Source: Streptomyces akebiae (lineage in GTDB: Bacteria; Actinomycetota; Actinomycetes; Streptomycetales; Streptomycetaceae). From it: DNA of 64,000 nucleotides. The position numbers and the translations under genes are program-made. Location of the stretch: positions 5,208,001 to 5,272,000 of the forward strand of contig NZ_CP080647.1 in assembly GCF_019599145.1 (NCBI RefSeq). Reading direction: 5' to 3'. The notes under the pieces are model-generated. The model saw only the letters and a list, made by a program, of their open reading frames with translations, did no database searches and was not told the origin of the DNA. Below are positions 60,070-64,000 of the stretch, piece after piece. Every line of letters starts with the position of its first letter. Within the stretch, counting starts at the first letter, position 1.

Positions 60070-61449
60070 TCAGGCCCGATCGGCCGCGCTCTGCTCGTCC
60101 AACGCCTCGTGCGCTAGAGGCGCCGATCGGCTCGTCTCCGACGCAGCGCCTCCCTCTCCCGGGCCGGCCGGCATGGGCCCGCGCAGTCGGTCGGTCACCC
60201 ACATCGCCACCGGCTCCGTCCACCGGGCGGTCAGCGGGCCGACGATCACCAGGATGAGGACGTACGCCGTGGCCAGCGGCCCGAGGGACGGTTCGATGCC
60301 TGCGGTGACGGCGAGGCCGGCGATGACGATGGAGAACTCGCCGCGTGCGACGAGCGTGCCGCCCGCCCGCCAGCGCCCCTTGGCGGAGACACCGGCCCGG
60401 CGCGCGGCCCAGTACCCGGTGGCGATCTTCGTCAGCGCGGTGACGAGGGCGAGGGCGAGCGCGGGCAGCAGCACCGGCGGAATGCTGGCGGGATCGGTGT
60501 GCAGCCCGAAGAAGACGAAGAACACGGCGGCGAACAGGTCCCGGAGCGGCGCCAGCAGACTGTGTGCCCCCTCGGCGACCTCGCCCGACAGCGCGATGCC
60601 CACCAGGAAGGCGCCGACCGCCGCCGACACCTGCAACTGCTGCGCGAGCCCGGCGACGAGCAGCGTCAGACCGAGCACGACCAGCAGCAGCTTCTCGGGG
60701 TCGTCGCTGGAGACGAAGCGGGAGATGTGCCGGCCGTAGCGCACGGCCACCAGCAGCACGAGCCCGGCCGTACCGAGCGCGACGGCCAGGGTGACGCTTC
60801 CGGCGGCGAGGCTCGTGCCGGCGAGCAGCGCGGTGAGGATCGGCAGGTAGACGGCCATCGAGAGGTCTTCGAGGACCAGGATGCTGAGGACGACGGGGGT
60901 TTCGCGGTTGCCGAGCCGTCCGAGGTCGCCGAGGACCTTGGCGATGACGCCGGAGGAGGAGATCCAGGTGACGCCGGCGAGGACGACGGCGGCGACGGGT
61001 CCCCAGCCGAGCAGCAGTGCCATGGCGGCGCCGGGCAGGGCGTTGAGGGCGGCGTCGACGAGTCCGGCGGGGTACTGGGTCCTGAGGTTGGAGACGAGAT
61101 CGCTGGCGGTGTATTCCAGGCCGAGCATGAGCAGCAGCAGGATCACGCCGATCTCGGCGCCGATCGCCACGAACCCCTCACTCGTCCCGAGCGGCAGCAA
61201 CCCGCCCTCCCCGAAGGCGAGTCCCGCCAGCAGATACAGCGGTATCGGCGACAACCGGAACCGCCCGGCGAACCGCCCCAGCAGTCCCAGTCCGAGGATG
61301 ATCGCGCCGAACTCGATCAGAAAGACGGCGGAGGAGTGCGAGGTGGCCGACTCGGCGAGGAACCGTCCGACGGACTCCTCGGCCTGCCCTGCCGACCGAG
61401 CCGCGGTCTCCCCACCCCACTGGGCCGCCGCCTGAGCGGAGAAGTGCAC
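60070..61449 (-). CDS. Kef-type cation/proton antiporter (CPA2 family)
   Basis: 459 residues from GTG 61449. Hydrophobic segments suggest about 12-13 helices. CPA2 signatures include IEFGAIILGLGLLGRFAGRFRLSPIPLYLLAGLAFGEGG, then IGVILLLLMLGLEYTASDL, then VTWISSSGVIAKVLGDLGRLGNRETPVVLSILVLEDLSMAVYLPI. The SSSG/VLED pairs mark the ion-exchange site. It lacks the C-terminal TrkA domains seen in E. coli KefB; these come from the separate upstream gene six bases away. The pair probably exports K+ or Na+ in exchange for protons. Confidence 0.94.
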   Translation of the reverse strand: MHFSAQAAAQWGGETAARSAGQAEESVGRFLAESATSHSSAVFLIEFGAIILGLGLLGRFAGRFRLSPIPLYLLAGLAFGEGGLLPLGTSEGFVAIGAEIGVILLLLMLGLEYTASDLVSNLRTQYPAGLVDAALNALPGAAMALLLGWGPVAAVVLAGVTWISSSGVIAKVLGDLGRLGNRETPVVLSILVLEDLSMAVYLPILTALLAGTSLAAGSVTLAVALGTAGLVLLVAVRYGRHISRFVSSDDPEKLLLVVLGLTLLVAGLAQQLQVSAAVGAFLVGIALSGEVAEGAHSLLAPLRDLFAAVFFVFFGLHTDPASIPPVLLPALALALVTALTKIATGYWAARRAGVSAKGRWRAGGTLVARGEFSIVIAGLAVTAGIEPSLGPLATAYVLILVIVGPLTARWTEPVAMWVTDRLRGPMPAGPGEGGAASETSRSAPLAHEALDEQSAADRA

Positions 61450-61455
61450 GACCGC

Positions 61456-61968
61456 TCACTCCCGCCCGAGTATCGCGGCGGCGGTGTCCACACCCTCCCG
61501 GGTGCCGATCACGATGAGCGTGTCACCGCCGGCCAGCCGAAAGTCCGGAGTCGGGGACGGGATCGCCTCGGCCCGCCGCAGTACGGCCACGATCGACGCG
61601 CCCGTCTCGGTCCGCATCCGGGTGTCGCCCAGGACCCGTCCGTTCCAGTGAGACGTCGACGCCAGCTCGATCCGCTCCGCCACCAGCCCCAACTCCGTGG
61701 TGGACAACAGGTTCGGGCTGTGGTGGTCCGGCGCGAGCGCGTCGACGAGGGCGGTCGCCTCACCGGACGTGAGCCGAACCGACAGCGCGCACGCGTCCGG
61801 ATCGTCCTGCCGGTACGCGCTCAACGTCCGCGCACCGTCCCGATGAGCGACCACCGAGATCCGCCGGTGTTCCCTGGTCGTGAGGTCGTACCGGACCCCG
61901 ATTCCCGGCAACGGCGTACTACTGAGGCGTGGAGCACCCACGGCTGGCCCCCTGTCTGATTCGGCCAT
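61456..61968 (-). CDS. Antiporter regulatory subunit (RCK_C/TrkA-C domain, KhtT-like)
   Basis: 170 residues from ATG 61968 (MAESDRGPAVGAPRLSSTPLPGIGVRYDLTTREHRRISVVAHRDG). The first half matches the N-terminal domain of KhtT-type proteins (PGIGVRYDL). Residues 95-168 form an RCK_C domain: VAERIELASTSHWNGRVLGDTRMRTETGASIVAVLRRAEAIPSPTPDFRLAGGDTLIVIGTREGV. It should gate the antiporter in response to a nucleotide or pH. Its stop is six bases before the antiporter start, so the two are co-translated. Confidence 0.92.
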   Translation of the reverse strand: MAESDRGPAVGAPRLSSTPLPGIGVRYDLTTREHRRISVVAHRDGARTLSAYRQDDPDACALSVRLTSGEATALVDALAPDHHSPNLLSTTELGLVAERIELASTSHWNGRVLGDTRMRTETGASIVAVLRRAEAIPSPTPDFRLAGGDTLIVIGTREGVDTAAAILGRE

Positions 61969-62114
61969 GTCATCGGACAACCGTCGGTGCCACCCTAACG
62001 AGAGTTCGAAAACCGGCGTCCGACCGCCAGGTCGGCCCTGCGATGGAACAATCCCCTTCAATCCCGGGACCGGCCCACCCCGGCATCGAGGGCTGACCGA
62101 AAGGAACCACCACC

Positions 62115-62321
62115 ATGACTCCCACGGGTGTCCCCACGCCCCGCACAGCGGGCACCCCGACGGCACACGGAACGGCCTCCCGGACCAGCACCACCACCCA
62201 CATGGCCATCACCACCAGCGCGACCGCCCACCCGAGAAGTGGGGCCTGCAGCCTCCACACCGCGCGGATACCCCTGCCGCCCGAAGCCGGAGGCCCCCAC
62301 ACCCAGGGAGCGCGCCCGTGA
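62115..62321 (+). CDS. Possible 68-residue leader protein
   Basis: It starts MTPTGVPTPRTAGTPTAHGT at ATG 62115, with AAAGGA nine bases upstream, and its TGA overlaps the GTG of the next gene (GTGA). It is Thr/Pro/His-rich and has no recognisable domain. The good start signal and coupling suggest translation. The composition could equally be chance. It may only serve to couple the membrane protein gene to an upstream ribosome-binding site. Confidence 0.35.
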   Translation: MTPTGVPTPRTAGTPTAHGTASRTSTTTHMAITTSATAHPRSGACSLHTARIPLPPEAGGPHTQGARP

Positions 62322-62761
62322 TCCAGTGGGTGTCTCTGGGGAGCGGCCCGCGCCCCGTCCCGCAACCCGTGGCCACCCCCTTGGTGTGGGCGACGGCCTT
62401 CGGGGGCGCGATGGCGTTGGTGGCCGTCCTGAACGCACTGGTGGGCACGGACCGCCCCGGCCTGGCCCTGGCGGCCCTGTCCCTGCTCTCCGCACTGCTC
62501 GGAGTCCACGCCCGCTTCATCGCGGCGCCCGGCACGGCCGCCCTGTGCTGGCTGTTCCTCAACGGCTTCGCCATCCCACCCGCGGGTGTCCTGACCTGGG
62601 CCAACCCTCGCGACACCTTCTGGCTGGTCTGCCTCCTCACCGCCGCCCTCACCGGCACCACCCTGGCCCGCCTCCTCCAGGCCCGCGCCGCCTACCGCCG
62701 CCTCACCACGGCTCACTCCGACCCCACGCCGGAGCCGCCGGACTGGCCGCACACCCACTGA
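62318..62761 (+). CDS. Small multi-helix membrane protein
   Basis: 147 residues from GTG 62318, with AGGGAG eight bases upstream. Four membrane helices are likely: PLVWATAFGGAMALVAVLNALV, LALAALSLLSALLGVHARFI, AAPGTAALCWLFLNGF and TFWLVCLLTAALTGTTLARLL. The LNGFAIPPAGVLTWANPRD region resembles small DUF4118-like membrane proteins in Streptomyces. The tail is hydrophilic and Pro/His-rich. No function is known. It is upstream of, and in the same direction as, the GlxA-type regulator, 109 bp apart. Confidence 0.7.
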   Translation: MIQWVSLGSGPRPVPQPVATPLVWATAFGGAMALVAVLNALVGTDRPGLALAALSLLSALLGVHARFIAAPGTAALCWLFLNGFAIPPAGVLTWANPRDTFWLVCLLTAALTGTTLARLLQARAAYRRLTTAHSDPTPEPPDWPHTH

Positions 62762-62870
62762 CCACGACCACGTCCACGACCGCGTCCACGACCGCGTCCA
62801 CGTCCACGGGCCCCGCGGTCGGGCGCAAGCGCCAACCCACCCCCCCCGCCGATCCTCGTACCCTGTCCCC

Positions 62871-63830
62871 GTGCCGTCGTCCTCCCGCCTGCATCGCGTC
62901 GCCGTCCTGGTGCTCGTGGGTGCGAAGCCGCTCGATGTCGGCATTCCCGCGCAGGTGTTCACGACGCGCGCGAGCATGCCGTACGAGGTGCGTGTGTGCG
63001 GGGCGACCCCCGGTCTCGTGACCGGCGGCGACGGCCTGTCGTACTACGTCGCCCACGGCCTGGACGCGCTCGCGTGGGCCGACATCGTCTTCATCCCCGG
63101 CTACCGGTTCCCCGACCGGGACGACCCGCCGCGGGCCGTCGTCGACGCGCTGATCGAGGCCCACGCCCGGGGCACGCGGCTCGCCGCCATCTCGACGGGC
63201 GCCTTCGCGCTCGCCGCCACGGGCCTGCTCGACGGCCGACGCGCCACGACGCACTGGCACTACGCACGGGCGCTCGCGGCGAAGCATCCGCTCGTCCGGG
63301 TCGACGAGAACGTCCTGTTCGTCGACGAGGGCAGCGTGCTGACGTCGGCGGGCGCCGCCTCGGGCATCGACCTGTGCCTGCACATCCTGCGCGGCGACCT
63401 CGGAGTGGCCGCGTCGAACCACGCGGCCCGGCGCCTGGTCGCGGCCCCGTATCGCAGCGGCGGCCAGGCACAGTACGTGCCGCGCAGTGTGCCCGAGCCG
63501 CTCGGCGAGCGGTTCGCCGCCACCCGCGAATGGGCGCTGCACCGGCTCGGCGAGCCCCTCACCCTTGAGGTTCTCGCCGGGCATGCGGCGGTCTCGCCGC
63601 GTACGTTCTCGCGGCGCTTCGTCGAGGACACGGGGTACACGCCGATGCAGTGGGTCATGCGCGCCCGCATCGACCTGGCCCGTGAGCTGCTGGAGCGTTC
63701 GCAGCGAAGCGTCGAGCAGATCGCCGCCGACGTCGGTCTGGGCACCGGCGCGAATCTGAGGACGCACTTCCAGCGCATCCTCGGCACCACGCCGAGCGAG
63801 TACCGGCGCACCTTCACCCGGGGCGAGTAG
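62871..63830 (+). CDS. GlxA-family AraC-type regulator with DJ-1/PfpI domain
   Basis: 319 residues from GTG 62871. Residues 8-180 are DJ-1/PfpI-like (VAVLVLVGAKPLDVGIPAQVF, WADIVFIPGYRFPD, LAAISTGAFALAATGLLDGRRATTHW). The nucleophile-elbow Cys is Thr or Ser here, so it is a sensor and not a hydrolase. Residues 215-315 hold two AraC HTH motifs (TLEVLAGHAAVSPRTFSRRFVEDTGYTPMQWVMRARIDLARELL and SVEQIAADVGLGTGANLRTHFQRILGTTPSEYRRTF). It lies 106 bp before the GAPDH gene and might affect it, but no binding site is clear. Confidence 0.92.
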   Translation: MPSSSRLHRVAVLVLVGAKPLDVGIPAQVFTTRASMPYEVRVCGATPGLVTGGDGLSYYVAHGLDALAWADIVFIPGYRFPDRDDPPRAVVDALIEAHARGTRLAAISTGAFALAATGLLDGRRATTHWHYARALAAKHPLVRVDENVLFVDEGSVLTSAGAASGIDLCLHILRGDLGVAASNHAARRLVAAPYRSGGQAQYVPRSVPEPLGERFAATREWALHRLGEPLTLEVLAGHAAVSPRTFSRRFVEDTGYTPMQWVMRARIDLARELLERSQRSVEQIAADVGLGTGANLRTHFQRILGTTPSEYRRTFTRGE

Positions 63831-63936
63831 CCCGCCGCCCCGTGGCGCGATCCTTTTGAACCGTGGCGATCACGCCGCTGTCACGGCCGTGTGCCGCACG
63901 CGACGCTGGTGGCGAATCGAAGGGACACCACCACTC

Positions 63937-64000
63937 ATGACTCGCATCGCGATCAACGGATTCGGCCGCATCGGACGCAACGTGCTCCGCGCTCTGCTCG
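63937..64000 (+). CDS. gap: Glyceraldehyde-3-phosphate dehydrogenase, first codons only
   Basis: Starts MTRIAINGFGRIGRNVLRALL at ATG 63937 and runs off the window end. NGFGRIGR is the NAD-binding P-loop of type I phosphorylating GAPDH. The enzyme makes 1,3-bisphosphoglycerate from glyceraldehyde-3-phosphate. AAGGGA lies 12 bases upstream. Only 21 codons are visible, but this start is highly specific. Confidence 0.95.
   Translation, partial: MTRIAINGFGRIGRNVLRALL

Overview
The window is chromosomal DNA of a Streptomyces species. The evidence is very high GC with strong third-position GC bias, frequent GTG starts, ATGA/GTGA gene overlaps, Streptomyces-type families (DUF5926 SEC-C protein, SSI protease inhibitor, SigE-family and SigB/F/G-type sigma factors, F420-type PPOX protein, DmdR/IdeR-type iron box) and a perfect copy of the Streptomyces parS centromere sequence. 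The gene order (DUF5926, GDPD, HtrA-like protease, tRNA-Ser, a NepA-like peptide, SigE-type sigma, FadD, hybrid kinase, tandem sigN/sigF-like genes, tadA, upp, LytR_C protein) resembles, from memory, the part of the S. coelicolor chromosome that lies near oriC. The parS site fits that placement.

Region by region. Positions 1-5300 hold the end of an upstream gene, a SEC-C protein, an anti-sigma-type ATPase, a GDPD phosphodiesterase and a membrane-anchored HtrA-like protease. Positions 5300-10800 are an accessory stretch starting at tRNA-Ser(TGA): small hypothetical genes, an IS3-type transposase remnant, an antitoxin-like protein with tandem PDxGR repeats, a HAD protein and a prim-pol protein. 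A small secreted Asn/Gly/Ser-rich peptide and a very strong UUCG-loop terminator follow. Positions 11700-14300 carry a translationally coupled MaoC-DUF35 / MaoC / Ltp2-like thiolase operon. This is the dehydratase-plus-retroaldolase layout of steroid side-chain degradation, with a palindrome in front. Next come a SigE-family sigma factor, an acyl-CoA synthetase behind another palindrome, the 58-bp parS palindrome and a 1,819-residue degenerate hybrid histidine kinase. Positions 22800-25700 carry an SSI inhibitor, tRNA-Ser(GCT), tRNA-Arg(ACG), a Tudor-like small protein and a DUF2797 protein.

Positions 26000-32300 form a four-gene operon: OmpR regulator, sensor kinase, GT2-GtrA protein and GT39 protein. 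It probably makes, and responds to, cell-surface glycosylation. Positions 32400-39900 hold two exporter systems: a DHA2 pump with a TetR regulator, and a MarR regulator with a DHA2 pump fused to three beta-sandwich repeats and a YceI protein that carries the same kind of repeat. Positions 40200-46900 hold two paralogous SigB-type sigma factors, a Dabb protein, tRNA-Ser(CGA), tadA with its partner gene, upp and a LytR_C protein. Positions 47000-49000 are repeat-rich with small genes.

Positions 49000-54400 contain a base-excision repair protein and an iron-box-controlled divergent unit: a siderophore-interacting reductase opposite a cytoplasmic penicillin-acylase-like protein and an IucB-like acetyltransferase. 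A cupin follows. The remainder is a CopC-CopD fusion, DUF72, a TauD-type dioxygenase, a beta-hydroxyacid dehydrogenase, a Kef-type antiporter with its regulatory subunit, a membrane protein, a GlxA-type regulator, and the first codons of a GAPDH gene running off the end.

The observations I consider most worth a second look are the parS palindrome, the pseudo-kinase giant, the iron-controlled acylase unit, the exporter/YceI pair with shared repeats, and repeat-derived insertions inside coding sequences. All names are from reading motifs and from memory; no searches were run.
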